A DNA stretch of 64,000 nucleotides, taken from Globodera rostochiensis (lineage: Eukaryota > Nematoda > Chromadorea > Rhabditida > Heteroderidae). The position numbers and the translations under genes are program-made. The stretch covers positions 310,001 to 374,000 of the forward strand of contig JAEVLN010000025.1 in NCBI GenBank assembly GCA_018350325.1, in the 5' to 3' direction. Shown here piece by piece: positions 32,620 to 44,525 of this stretch. The stretch's first letter is position 1, and the number at the start of each line of letters is the position of its first letter. A model generated the notes under the pieces. The model was not told the DNA's origin. It searched no databases and saw only the letters and a program-made list of their open reading frames with translations.

Positions 32620-33314
32620 TATGCGCTTTGTCTGTTCCCTGCCCGTCCGTTTTAAACCAAATCCGGGCTAAAGCCCGGTATTCGCCCTGGCAAAGCCCGC
32701 CCGGACAAAAAATCAAAAAAAGCCCGCCCGGCCACTTTCGGGTTGCCCGGAAAAAAGTCCGCCCGGCCACTTTCGGGTTGCCCGGAAAAAAGCCCGCCCG
32801 GCCCCAACGATTATCCGAACCCTAGTGTAAATGCACATTAAAGTAGGGTTGCACGGGACCGGGACTTTTATTAAAGGACAAATCTTTAAAAAAAAGGCAT
32901 TTGGCACCCCTGTAATAAATACATTTTTGCGAGTGGAAAGCCGCAGGGTTATAATCCCAAAATTTTTAAAAGCATCATATTTCTGGATACAAAACAATCG
33001 ATTTGACACAATGGTTTATATCCGTCGATGAGTCATTCTTCCCCGGCACATCACAAACATTTGCTACGGATAATTTTGCCGTCCTTTGGAATCCATTTTT
33101 TGTGATTTCTTGGACATACCATTTAAATCTAAAATTGCATGATTTTAGAATTAATTGCTTTATCGGAACGCTATAATAAATTTCTTAAAATGTCGGGTTT
33201 TCTAAGTGATGTTTTTTGACTAAGAATCCGTACAAAAAAAGTATTATTAAATTAAAAGAATAAAATGTATTTTCTCTCGGGTAGCAGAACCCCGATAAAT
33301 TAGTTAGAGCCTGA
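32620..33314. other. Repeat array and an F-box promoter relic
   Basis: 32665-32823 holds the inverted GGGCGGGC array ending GATTATCCGAACCCTA. A TAGGGTTGCACGGGACCGGG terminus follows at 32844. From about 33025 to 33198 the DNA matches the region upstream of the intact F-box-like gene (TTTTAGAATTAATTGCTTTATCG...ATGTCGG) and then diverges right after ATGTCGG, so exon 1 of copy C was destroyed by an insertion there. Confidence 0.55.
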
Positions 33315-33708
33315 GCCATACGGGCACTGGGCGAGGACTTTGTGCAAAAGTACTTAATTAAGGATTTCTAAAATTTGTCATTATGTATTTTTTAAATCAT
33401 TCAAACTCAGAATTTTTTAATGAGTTCGCACCAAAAATGCCATCTTTACCAGTAGCAAAAAAAAAAGACTAAAAACCCGAGACCTTTAAGGGTGCATTTT
33501 CATCCCCGTCCCCGGGCGGGGACGAGTCCGGGGATCCTCGTCGAAGCTTTACTCTAATGCTCAAATCATCCGAGGCCATAAATCACCCAAATTTCAGTTT
33601 TATTGTGCCGACGTTTTGTACGAAGTCTTTGCTTTTCTTGACCCTTTTGACGTCGGACTGAAAATGGCGTTGATCAGTGATCGATTGGACGTTTTGGTGG
33701 ACGTCCAT
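33315..33708. repeat. Right arm of the inverted repeat around the BEL element
   Basis: Partner of 21374-21759. Its inner end starts GCCATACGGGCACTGGGCG and its outer end lies inside exon 2 of F-box-like copy C. Confidence 0.85.
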
Positions 33709-35333
33709 TTCAAGTCGAGGGAATGGTCGTTGGGTTCGATGGAAATTCGTCGCGCAATCGTCAAACCGCGGGAATTGTCGTTGAGTAATTGGCTGAGAAT
33801 TCGTCGCGCAACTGACGGAAATGGCGCACAAATTGTCAACGCCCGCTCTGGTGAACGGCTGCCAATTCCTCAGGAACCGCCTCCAGGCAAAGTGATGGGC
33901 TTCAAACACATTCTGATCGGGTCGCTTCCTCCTCAAAATTTACAAAATTAAAGTTTTTTGAACTTTCAGTTACGTCGACCAAAGCGTCATCGAATTTCTT
34001 CAACGCATTCGCCGACTTTTCGATTCTTTCGGGACAAATGTTTTTATTGGAACCTTAAACAACCAAAGCCGCAGCTGGGAAAATATTTGGCAAAATATTT
34101 GGCCTTTGGTCAATGACAACATTTGCGGCCTTTCTTTGGACTCCTCTCAGCTCGACCGTTTGCGACGATTCTCTCCGATGATTCTTCGCAATTGCCCAAA
34201 TCTCCGTTCGATCCATTCCTGTTGGCTTTTCCCCGAATTCCCGGCTTTGGACAACTCCGATGCTTCTTCCCACCAAACCGTGGCCAAATGGTTAATCACT
34301 CCCCGCGGGGATGGTCTTCCGAAGACGTTTTATTGCGGTTTTTATATGGGAGGAATGGAAGGACTCAAAAGGGTAATTTTCTCATTTAACTGTCTTCCTC
34401 GTTCTCTTCAACTTTAATTGCATCATATCAATTTATTTTGAATTTTTGACAGTATGTTAAAAGATATGCAACTAAAATTCGGTTTTTTTAATGCTTTTTA
34501 GGGATGGGAGAGGTCTGCGGGAAATGTTTTTTGAAGATATAACGATATTTGCTAAGAAATTGGTCGAGATTTTTTTTGTAAAAAAAGCGTAAAGATAAGG
34601 CCTAGAAAATGTTCGAAACCGCAACACAACAACAACCTAATGTGAGGCATCTTTAGGGGGTGTTTTCATCGGATGAAAACCAGGGATCCAGATTTTCGGG
34701 ATAGGCAAACCGGGGAACGGGGATGAGAATGGCCGGGGATCCCCGGTTCTTCCCGTCTCCGCTCGGCTCCAACCCTAATTTTAATTAAAAATGGGACCGA
34801 AAACTATTTTTTAAAAAAATCGGTACCTAAAAACTCGGGAAATCCGGTCTCGATCCCGTGCTATCCTAATCAAAAGGTCCTTATGCTTGGTTCAGTTTTG
34901 TCAATGCTTTGGAGCCGGTTAAGTCTTATGCGTTCATCGAAACATCGGCGGTGGGTAAGGGAAAACCGAAGACCGGCTTTTTTGGGGCTTTTTTTGGCCC
35001 AAAAACCCTTAAACCGGGGGTCGTAAAAGGCCTAACCGAAAACCGGTACCTCCGGTTTTTCGGTTGGAAAAATAAAAAAATCCAACCCGAATGATGGCGT
35101 TTTTGTGGGAATTTATTGAGAAAATTAAAAATTGTATAATCATTTTGCCAAAAAATCTTTCTTTAATTTATAGATGAAGTTTGCTCAAAATTATTTCTTT
35201 GCTTTTTTACATAAAAATTGTGAGAAAAAGTAATTAAGAAGAAATTATGCTTTTTTGAAGTGATCAGAATCTTTTCTTATTTCAGGATGGTTGAGGCAAA
35301 CGAAGGTCCGAGTGACCAGCCCACCGATGAATG
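33598..35333 (+). pseudogene. F-box-like family copy C, broken
   Basis: Exon 2 (33598-about 33945) and exon 3 (33970-34372) are recognisable: [32 protein letters not shown], then [17 protein letters not shown] and [12 protein letters not shown]. Exon 2 has lost one base near 33605 relative to relatives, and contains an internal duplication (IRRAIVKP...IRRATDGNG). Exon 4 is missing: 34400-35280 is filled by repeats. A lone exon 5 ([15 protein letters not shown], 35285-35333) sits at the edge of the next inverted repeat. Confidence 0.7.
34400..35284. repeat. Repeat-filled gap inside copy C
   Basis: Contains CCGGGGATCCCCGG-type words (34680-34770, ending GGCTCCAACCCTA) and an AACCGGTACCTCCGGTT-type array (34905-35085). 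A GCTATCCTA end at 34868 roughly mirrors the TAGGGTTGCACGGGA start at 32844. No genes. Confidence 0.5.
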
Positions 35334-35737
35334 AACGGAGGGAATTTTATTGAGGAAATTTAAACAGAAATTCGATAAAACGACACAAATTGTTGGCTTC
35401 TTCTGTTGCTTTGCCGTGAATGTTTGAAAAAGCCTGTTTTTATTTGATGTCAGAGCTTTTTGAATTTTTTTAATTCGTCTATAGAAAATAAAAATAGAGA
35501 AATTAAAGCTTTTTTTGAATCTTTTTGAACTTAATATAATAAGTTGGTGTATTGAAATAGAGCCCGGACTTGAAGACCGATCGAGATTTCGGTCGAGAAT
35601 CTCGAAAAAAATCTCGTCGAGATTTTCCGAAATTTCAATCGAGATTCTCGATCGTCCAATTAATGTTGTGACTCATGCAGACACATATGGCTTCCGATCA
35701 AAAAAATATAGTCAGATTCATGATAGAGACGAGATTT
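35289..35737. repeat. Left arm, 449-bp inverted repeat
   Basis: Reverse complement of 36036-36484, essentially perfect by eye. It starts inside the terminal F-box-like exon (GGTTGAGGCAAACG) and includes CGAGATTTCGGTCGAGAATC words. The 298-bp spacer holds a copy of the dispersed CTCTAAATAATAAAACCC element. Confidence 0.9.
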
Positions 35738-36035
35738 CCGCAATTGCCGATCCGCAATTGTCGTAACACCGCTCGCTCCACACCGGGGGCTCTAAATAAT
35801 AAAACCCTCCGGGGATGTTTATGCACTCGTCCATTTTTCAGGCTCCGACCCCGTTGTGTGCAAAACATCGCGTTGTTGTTGACGACTGCTCAGCAGATCA
35901 TCGGATCACTTTGCCAGAGGGGGGGGGGGAGCATTTATGAGCAAAAATGTGCGCTCTTTGGTTTGGAAAGATTCTGCTGGGGGGAGATGTTTGGTGCTGT
36001 CACTCTTCTAGGCCCTTTTTAACATTAGTCCCTAA

Positions 36036-36484
36036 AAATCTCGTCTCTATCATGAATCTGACTATATTTTTTTGATCGGAAGCCATATGTGTCTGCATGA
36101 GTCACAACATTAATTGGACGATCGAGAATCTCGATTGAAATTTCGGAAAATCTCGACGAGATTTTTTTCGAGATTCTCGACCGAAATCTCGATCGGTCTT
36201 CAAGTCCGGGCTCTATTTCAATACACCAACTTATTATATTAAGTTCAAAAAGATTCAAAAAAAGCTTTAATTTCTCTATTTTTATTTTCTATAGACGAAT
36301 TAAAAAAATTCAAAAAGCTCTGACATCAAATAAAAACAGGCTTTTTCAAACATTCACGGCAAAGCAACAGAAGAAGCCAACAATTTGTGTCGTTTTATCG
36401 AATTTCTGTTTAAATTTCCTCAATAAAATTCCCTCCGTTCATTCATCGGTGGGCTGGTCACTCGGACCTTCGTTTGCCTCAACC
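36036..36484. repeat. Right arm, 449-bp inverted repeat
   Basis: Partner of 35289-35737. Ends at GTTTGCCTCAACC, so an inverted copy of the terminal F-box-like exon lies here on the minus strand (about 36436-36484). Confidence 0.9.
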
Positions 36485-36892
36485 TTAAATTTTGTCCAAG
36501 TGTGCCAACTTTTTATTTTTATCCAAAAGTTTTGCGAGACAATCATTTTAATGAGTTTAAAGCAAAAAATGCTCTTACAGTACTGTTTTTAATTTTATTT
36601 CTTTTTGTTTAATATTAAATTGAAAACTAAAATGTGCAAATGTGGTGTGCCAATTAAAGCTGTTCACCCCAGTGATGCCCCGGTTCCGGAACCGCGAAGA
36701 GCTTGGAACCGCTTTGGAACCGGTTCCAATATATGTAGTTTTAAATCTTCCCGTCCCATTCCTAAAAGCTTCTACCTCATTTTTAAAAGAAATTCCATTC
36801 CAATTCCAAATAATCATTTTTCCCCCATCACAAAACTATAAGCATGATTTTTAGAATTAATTGCTTTATCGTAACGCTAAAAATAATTCTAA
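36485..36892. promoter_or_regulatory. Region upstream of copy D
   Basis: Holds GGTTCCGGAACCGC words at about 36681-36725. Close to the start it has TTTTTAGAATTAATTGCTTTATCGTAACGCTAA, here cited by its core AATTAATTGCTTTATCG, shared with the upstream DNA of copies C (33150) and of the relic at 40060. Conservation among copies suggests it belongs to the family's 5' region. Confidence 0.4.
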
Positions 36893-38320
36893 ATGTCGGA
36901 CAACGAAAGCGAAGAGGAGCAGCAACAGCAAATGGAGAAAATGTGAGTTTTTTTGTTTCCTAATTAATGTAAGAGGGCAAGAATTGGCTGTTGGAAATCC
37001 CTGAGAAGTACCGCCCCCGGGGAGAGCTAAAAAGATGGGATAATGTCCCATCATATATTTTAGTGCCTAGGCATCTTTTTTTTACCTTGAGGCTTTTTTG
37101 GTGCCTTTTTCGCGTTTTTAATGTCTACTAATAAATCAAATCAAAAACCCTAATTCTTAAATTTCAGTTTCATTTGTGTCGACGTTTGGCACGGAATCTT
37201 CGCTTTTCTTTGCCCTTTTGAGCTCGGACTCAAAATGGCGTTGATCAGTGATCGATTGGACGTTTTGGTGGACGTCCATTTCAAGTCGAGGAAATGGTCG
37301 TTCGGTTGGATGGAAATTCTTCGCGCAAACGGAGGGAATGGCGCAGAAATTGTCAACAAACGCTCTGGTGAACGGCTTCCGATCCCTCAAGGACCGATTC
37401 CAAGCAAAGTGATCGGCTTCAAACACATTGAAATTAGGTAGTTTCTTTGCTAAATTACAAAGTGTAAAAGCGAATGAATAATTTAGTTACGTTGACCAAA
37501 CCGTCATCGAATTTCTTCAACGCATTTTCCGTTTTTTCGCCTCTTCCGGGACTAATGTTTATATTCAATCCTCCGACGACCAAAGCCGCAGCTGGGAAAT
37601 CATTCGGCAAAATATTTGGCCTTTGGTCAATGACAACATTTGCGGCCTTTCTTTGGACTCCTCTCAGCTCGACCGCTTGCGACAAATCTCTCCGACGATT
37701 CTTCGCAATTGCCCAAATCTCCGATCGATCGATTCCTTTGATCTTTTCCCCGAATTAACGACCGAAGACAACGCCGACGCTTCTTCTGCCCAAGCCGTGG
37801 TCAAATGGTTGATCACTCCCCGCGCGGATTGTCTTCCGAAGATGTTTGATTGTGGTTGTTATTTGGCAGGAATTGAAGGACTCGAAAATGTAATTTCTCA
37901 TTTTTATAATCAGTTTGAAAGTAATTATTCCCAAAGTCATTTGACAATGCTTCTGAGTCGGTCAATTTCATCATCCGTTTTCTGCATTCACCAATTTATG
38001 GCATTGAACCATTTGAGCTGAAGAACAATTTGACGGGGGAGCAATTGACATTGCGACAAATTGACGAAGACTATTGGCTGTTGGTGCGTTGTCCGATTGA
38101 GCGAGAAGAGGACAAATGGACTAATTGGGAGGAGGGGACAACTGAGTGGGAATGGTTTGTCCGTCAATGGAATCTCGTCATCGTCAGCTTCAACGACAGT
38201 GACATCGGCGATGGGTAGGGACTGATTGAATTATCCCAAAACTCTCCTCCCATCATTAAAATTTTTCTTATTGCCAGAATGGTTGAGGCAAACGAAGGTC
38301 CGAGTGAGCCCACCGAGTGA
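36893..38320 (+). CDS. F-box-like family protein, intact copy D, 347 aa
   Basis: Five exons: 36893-36942, 37168-37437, 37487-37889, 37937-38214 and 38278-38320. All junction phases agree and total 348 codons including stop. The protein opens [10 protein letters not shown] and a Gln run, then [19 protein letters not shown], an F-box-like helix of the kind that docks Skp1 in ubiquitin ligases, then [11 protein letters not shown]. Exon 3 has [45 protein letters not shown] and [13 protein letters not shown]. Exon 4 has [39 protein letters not shown] and DKWTNWEEG. The tail [14 protein letters not shown] is acidic. I recognise it as a family present in many copies in cyst nematode genomes; substrate unknown. 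The ATG context and exon 1 match relics at 40100 and 43067. It is the only copy here with every exon open. Confidence 0.8.
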
Positions 38321-40099
38321 ATGGACGGAGTGAATTTTGGAGGAACGGAAAAGCGACTAATGAGACAATTGTTGGCTTCTTCCGTTTGAATATTTGAAGC
38401 CGCCGATTTAATTTTGTAGTGCGGGGCATCAAGGTCGGGAGTGACAATGTGTCGGGAATACTTCGGGGATGGAAATGTCGATGCTGGGGTTCGGGGTGAA
38501 CAAGTAGTCGGGGAATGAGCCAAAAAGTGTCGGGTCGGGTTTTTGAATCTTAACATCTGTCTGCGTTCGTTTCTTGCCATTGAACCACCATTGAGCTAAA
38601 GAACAATTGGACGGGGGATCGATTGACATTTCGACTCATCGGATGCTATGTGCTTTGAACTTTGCGGAAATTCTCATTTTTGAAGGAAAGAAGAAAATTT
38701 GTCGAAAATAGTGCTCCCTGATTCTTGCAAGTTATAAAATTGCTTTATTTGGCGTTCTTCGTTACAATATCGTTAAAAAAAATTTTAAACGATATTTGTG
38801 GTCCTTTTTTAAAATTTTTCATTAATTTTCCAAAAAACCACGAAAATCTGCACAAAGTTCACAAAGCCCCTGAAAACCCACAAAAAGCAGCATTTCAAAA
38901 AAAGCATCAATGGACTTTCAAAAAACCACAAAAAGCTACTAAAATACGCAATCTCAATTAGAATAGGGGATCATAAGAGAAGCCCAAAATAGCGGTCGGG
39001 GTCAGTTCGGCGCAGCCGGTTCGGCGCGGTTTTTTCGGCCCGTCCCGTTTTGGCGCGCCCAGTTCGGCGCCGCTGGTAATTTGGACATTTTAGCGAGCGA
39101 CGTTATGCATTTTTTAATTGCAAAAGACTAAAAGAGCTTAGGCTTAGGCCTAAACCTGTGCGAAACGTCCGTTTTTTTACTAGTGTGCGAAATGCCCATG
39201 TGCCAAATATTCAGTGTGCGAAACGTTTCCCCCCCCCCCAGTGTGCGAAATGTCCGTTTTTCACTAGTGTGCGAAATGACCGTGTGCCAAATGTCCAATG
39301 TGCCAAATGTCCGGACATCTAAAAGTATGCGTAGAATACGAATCGCACTTTGGATTTAGCTAATATCGAACCCTGAACGCGAATTCAAACATTTGGTAGA
39401 ACAAATCCCCCCACATCTAAAAATTTTTTTGAAAAAGAAGTTTAAAAGATATTTCTAAAAGTTTTCGGCGTCGTATATCCGAATCTGACTCCACCCCGAC
39501 CCAATTTTTCAAACATCGGACCCAAATTCGAATAATTTTAGTACAAGGGTCGTATTCGTCCTTGGATGCCAAGGACAGTCCTTGAAAATGGGCCCTCGAT
39601 TTTAAAAATTGAAAATGTCCTTATTTTCAAGATTGTCCTTGAAAATGAGCACTTGGCTGGAAGTTCAAATAGTTGTAATTTAAATTGCAACATATAGTAA
39701 ATTTTTTGGCATTGTGTATTATAGAAAAAGGCCATTTTATCACGTCCTCAAAACATTGGATCTCTTGTTCATTTTTACGTTAATTTTGGAGAAAATTTCT
39801 TAACAGACATTGCTAAAATCTTCAAAAAAAATTTTCCCGGCGGCACCTATCGGCACCGCCGACCCCTCCCATTCTTAAAAAAAGGCTTCAAAAATACGGT
39901 TTTTTTTACTTTTTTGGTTTCAAATCCCTTAACAAATTTAGTCAAAAATTCAAAATTTCCTCGGTGGCTCCTATCTACGAGCTACGGATCATTTGCCGGG
40001 CCTTTGGAATTCATTTTTCTGATTTCTTGAGCATAAATTTCCATTTAAATCTAAGATTGAATGATTTTTAGAAACGGAAGGCTAAAAATAATTCTAAAA
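38321..40099. other. Intergenic region with several short arrays
   Basis: 38725-38960 is open but low complexity (KAPENPQKAAF-like) and not called. 39150-39310: GTGTGCGAAATG(A/T)CCG repeats. 39545-39650: AAGGACAGTCCTTGAAAATG palindromic words. 39838-39862: the inverted CGGCGGCACCTATCGGCACC hairpin. 39970-40099: F-box family 5' region. Confidence 0.5.
38995..39100. repeat. Inverted relative of the 15296-15425 array
   Basis: GTTCGGCGCAGCCGGTTCGG words end in CGCCGCTGGTAATTTGGACA, the reverse complement of the 15296 side. It is followed at 39150-39310 by repeats of GTGTGCGAAATGTCCG. Confidence 0.65.
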
Positions 40100-40149
40100 A
40101 TGTCGTAAAACGAAAGCGACGAGGAGCAGCAACAGCAAATGGAGAAAAT
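40100..40149 (+). pseudogene. Orphan first exon of the F-box-like family
   Basis: Same 50-bp exon as 36893-36942, with GTGAG donor, but the third codon is TAA (ATG TCG TAA). Nothing of exons 2-5 follows; the palindrome begins 330 bp downstream. Confidence 0.75.
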
Positions 40150-40482
40150 GTGAGTTTATTTCCTAATTTGTCCTCGAGGTCAGTCCGTCCCGAACATTCC
40201 CTCCCGCCCCCATTCCTCTCAGAGACATGCTCAGCCGGCTTTCGATTATCCGAACCGTAATTTTTCTTTATGCATCTGAAAATTTTTTGTGCCTATTAGG
40301 CATTTTTTCACACCGATTTTTATGAACCCGGTTCCCGAGGGAAGTCCGTCTTCCGTCCCGAACATCCCTCCACCCAAATGCAACCAAAATTTACAAATAC
40401 GGTCATTTTTAAAACTTTAGGAATTGATGAGGTCCAGCGGTGCCGATAGGCACCTCCGGGAAATTTTTATTGAAGATTTGAA

Positions 40483-42589
40483 TATTGTTAAGAAAGCGGT
40501 CAGGATTTGTTTAATTACAAAACAAACGAATTTCTTATGGGTGGGTTATACTGTATAGACAGTTTTAAACTTTATCAAAAATTAAATCAAAGCAGAATTC
40601 TCAAAAAAACATTTTTTAACGGGTGCGAGTTACGTCAGGCAACCTTTTGTGAAGGGTGTGAACAGGGATGCGGCTATGACCGGATGTGATTAGTGGTGAT
40701 CGTGGGAACGTCGTTAAAGAAGGGGGGGGGGGGGGTGACGATGCGTCATTTCCCCATCAGCAGCAGCACTCGCTTAGCCCCCGCTCTAAATAAAAAACCC
40801 CGGGGATGTGTATGCACATTTCAGGATCCGACTCTCCCCCCCCCGTCTGCTGAAATAGTTGGAAACAATTTTTGTCCATTTGTTATTGACGACTTCTCAG
40901 CAGATCATCCGATCATTTTACCAGCAGATGGGGCAGTTATGAGCAAAAGAATATGTCTTTAATGGCCGGACAGATTTTGTTATGCCGTGGTTATACCCCC
41001 TTTCCTTTTATTATCTGTTGTAGCACATTCATTCATTTGTGGAATAGGAGAAAAAAGTTTGTGAGCATGCCATTACTTCGTTCCCCTCTTTTTGTGAAAC
41101 ATGATTCAAAAATTAAAGCAAATTCAGGGACAAATGTCTGCTTACTTGGTAAACAAAACAACCAACCACAGAAAGCGAAAAAAATCGGTTGCTTTTTCGG
41201 TTTCTATTTGAAACTTTTGACGACAGTTTAAAAATAGGGATTGAACGAATTTTAAGAATGCAAATGCAATTAAAGCTCAGCGCTTTGGATTTGAACTACA
41301 TCAACGATGGGTTTGTGCAGGCGGCCAAGTGATTGAATTTAACAATTAAAATAATAAATTCAACAAAGTCAATAATTAAAACATATTAATTAATATGGCT
41401 CAAAGCCAGGTACGGCCACGGTCAGTGGGTCAGTTGCTGATGAACACAACAATGCGCATAATTTTTTTTTTGACGGGGTGGGATTTTCTGAAAGTTTGGT
41501 TGATTTTTGCAAATCATTTTCAAACACCGAAAGTGCGTTCTTGTGCAAGGAATACCTGCGTCAAAGCCAGGCGAGCGCGGCGCCGCACAAGCTCTTTGTG
41601 AGCCCTTTGCGCATTCTTTTTTTTTTAAAGAATGTGAGTTTGGTGACATGAATTCACCAATGGTCTACAAACTTTCATCGATATTTCGACTATATTAGTG
41701 AGAAAATGCGAGAAAAAACATTTTTCTGTAAATTGTCGAATTCGGGTTTGGAGCTCGAAGTCGGTCGGAATGGAGGTCAGATTGGGATTCTACGACCCAG
41801 AAAACACTATTTCGTTATTAAACAAAACTTTTTGTTGTTGTTGTTGACGCCAAGGGCGTAGCCAGGACAAGATTCACTTTCACTTTTACTTGAACCTATG
41901 GGGGTATCCCAGGGTCCTCATTTGTGGTTTTTGGAAAGGTTGATGAGGCTAAGTTTTAAAAAATAGATTTAGAGGCTTTTGTGATTGTAGGGGAAAATTA
42001 GCCTTTTTGGGGATTTTGGCCATTTTTTTCTTAGCAAATTTCGTTAACTCAATGAAGCAAGGAGTAACAACAAATCGAACATTTTTCAGAGAAATTAGTA
42101 CATATTACTTATTACCATCTTTTGAAGCACTTTTCACAAAACTGATTGGGCAATATTAAAAATGCCAGTGTTGGCTACATGTGGCCATGGTAGTTATCAG
42201 TGCCGGCTTTGCCCCAACAATGGGCATTGTTGTCGTTGTTGCCACTATGCTCCTGAAGGACATATTTGTGCGGAGGAACGGGAACGTCGACAGGAACAGG
42301 AACGTCGACAGAGAGAAGAGGAAAAGGCGGTGAGTGAGGGTGCAAAATAAAAAATTGGTAATATTTAGGTTTGGCCCCCACCCACACGTCTTTTTTGTAA
42401 AAATTATTTTTTGGTTTTAAAGTCGATAAAAAGATGTTTTCTGCGGAGAGTTCGGTTATAGAAGAAAAATAATCTTACTCTTGGCCATCGACCCCGAAGT
42501 TTTTAATCGGCATTTAAAATAGTGGTGCAAAATTCAGGTTAAGTGCGCGAAAATTATGGCATAGTGCTTTCGAAAGCCGTGAATGTTTA
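40483..42589. repeat. Left arm of the 6.7-kb palindrome
   Basis: Reverse complement of 45070-47178. Checked by eye at both ends and in the middle, it differs by rare substitutions and G/C-run length. It includes a copy of the CTCTAAATAAAAAACCCC element (40690-41130) and a duplicate of exon 1 of gene L (42162-42329). Confidence 0.9.
42162..42350 (+). pseudogene. Left-arm duplicate of gene L exon 1
   Basis: Identical 62-codon reading frame to 45309-45497: CGHGSYQCRLCPNNGHCCRC, CHYAPEGHIC, then a charged helix. The donor GCGGTGAGT is present but the downstream exons of gene L are not, because the arm ends at 42589 and the spacer differs. Confidence 0.6.
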
Positions 42590-43066
42590 CGAATCTCATC
42601 CTGAAACAAATCCCGGATCCCGACCAAGACATTCGCTTTAATGAAATCAGTGATGACGAAGAGGATGTGAAGGAATGTGCCTGAGCACGTTCCTGGGAGA
42701 ATTGGGAAGGGAATGTTCGGGACGGAAGACGGACTGCCCTCGGATGTGCCATGATCCCATCTTTTTTCACATCATTTCTTGGAATTAAAAAAATTCTAGG
42801 AAAAAACTGAGTTTTATTGAAATATCAAAAATGCTTGAAAACTTTTGAAGGGTATATTTTGTGCAAAAAAGTTCGATTTTATGGGGTGCATTTTTGGGCA
42901 ATAACAAAAATTTCTTTGAAGGATCTTTACAAGAAAAATTTGAATTAAGAAATTTTTCGAAAAACTGTCGAATAGGCACAAAAGTAAAAAAAAACGCTTA
43001 AAAATGCCGAAATTTCCAACAGCCAATCCCTGCTCGTTTCTCTCTTACATTAGGAAATAAACTCAC

Positions 43067-43116
43067 ATTTTCTCCATTTGCTGTTGCTGCTCCTTTTCGC
43101 TTTCGTTGTCCGACAT
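43067..43116 (-). pseudogene. Orphan first exon of the F-box-like family (minus strand)
   Basis: Open 50-bp exon (MSDNESEKEQQQQQMEK) with GTGAG donor, in the palindrome spacer, without the rest of the gene. Confidence 0.75.
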
Positions 43117-43354
43117 TTTTATAAATTAATTTTAGCGTTTCGATAAAACTAATTCTAAATTATGCAATTTTAGAATATATTCCGAAAGTCTCGAATGATC
43201 CGTAGCAAATGTTTGTGATGTGTCGGGGAAGAATATTTTCCATTGGGGGGGGGCAATCCAAATGAAAAAGTGATCGATTGGGGCGCCAGGGATGGACGGG
43301 GTAATCTATAACCGAAAAAAATAAATTTTTTAAAGTGAGTTTAATGTTTGAAAT

Positions 43355-43622
43355 ATTCACTTTTAAATTTTTTAAAGGTATTATCACTGAGATTTTGGTC
43401 GAAAATCTCGAAACAAAAAAACTCATCTGCGGATTTTTCCTCATTCTGTGGTTTTTGGAAAGGTCAATGAGTCATTTGTGACAGGAAATTGCTCAAATCA
43501 ATTGTCGTGACACTCAAAATAATTTCAATTATACATCGAAACGATTTGTCTGTAATTTTCAGACAAATCAGATCCGAGCATCAAAAATCATTTCCAGGAT
43601 CACTCTGCGATCAATCCACCCC
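43355..43622. repeat. Left arm of the inner 268-bp inverted repeat
   Basis: Reverse complement of 44217-44484, both 268 bp. It lies in the spacer of the large palindrome, making a palindrome nested in a palindrome. Confidence 0.9.
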
Positions 43623-44103
43623 TTCTCTCCGGCGATTCTTCGCAATTGCGCAAATCTTCGATCGATCAATTCCTATGGACTTTTCCCCGAGTTCCCGGCC
43701 GCCGACAACGCCGGCGCTTGGTCTGCCGAAGCTTTGGCTAAATGGTTGCTTAGGCAATGCTTCTGAGTCGATCAATTTCATCATCCGTTTTCTGCATTCA
43801 CCAATTTATGGCATTGAACCATTTGAGCTGAAGAACAATTTGACGGGGGAGCAATTGACATTGCGACAAATTGACGAAGACTATTGGCTGTTGGTGCGTT
43901 GTCCAATTGGGCGAGAAGAGGACAAATGGACTAATGGGAATGGCACCGTCAACGGAATTGCACCTTCGTTAACTTCGAAGACAGGGACATCGGCGACGGG
44001 TAAGGGAATAAAATTGTCTCAAACTTTCCCCTCCCATCATTAAAATCTTTTTTTCAGGATGATTGAGGCGGCAAAGGCTGGGCAAAGTGAGTGCAAAAAG
44101 TGA
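43623..44103 (+). pseudogene. F-box-like family fragment in the palindrome centre
   Basis: Part of exon 3 ([20 protein letters not shown] in one frame) is fused directly to exon 4 ([40 protein letters not shown]) with the intron missing. Exon 4 then has an internal deletion before ASVTSKT-like text and the GTAAGG donor at 44000. Exon 5 (44058-44103) is intact. It sits exactly between the two 268-bp arms. Confidence 0.75.
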
Positions 44104-44216
44104 AGGACACGGAGGGATTTGATGAAGGAAATTTAAACGGAAAATTGATTAAATGGCACAATAATTTTGGTGTCTCCACCTTTGCCGTAATAAATGTTTG
44201 AAGCCAAAATTCTTCT

Positions 44217-44484
44217 GGGGTGGATTGATCGCAGAGTGATCCTGGAAATGATTTTTGATGCTCGGATCTGATTTGTCTGAAAATTACAGACAAATCGTTT
44301 CGATGTATAATTGAAATTATTTTGAGTGTCACGACAATTGATTTGAGCAATTTCCTGTCACAAATGACTCATTGACCTTTCCAAAAACCACAGAATGAGG
44401 AAAAATCCGCAGATGAGTTTTTTTGTTTCGAGATTTTCGACCAAAATCTCAGTGATAATACCTTTAAAAAATTTAAAAGTGAAT
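44217..44484. repeat. Right arm of the inner 268-bp inverted repeat
   Basis: Partner of 43355-43622. It ends GTGAAT before CCACACC. Confidence 0.9.
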
Positions 44485-44525
44485 CCACACCTTTTGCTTA
44501 AAAGTATTGCCCAATTGCTGGACAT

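Noticed and set aside
32844..34868. Possible single TIR element from TAGGGTTGCACGGGA to GCACGGGA-like TAGGATAG end
   Set aside because: Flanking octamers CATTAAAG and ATCAAAAG do not match, and the end sequence is diverged; kept only as a repeat note.
39150..39310. CRISPR-like array (repeats of GTGTGCGAAATG)
   Set aside because: Units are degenerate, spacers are not unique or regular, and the genome is eukaryotic.
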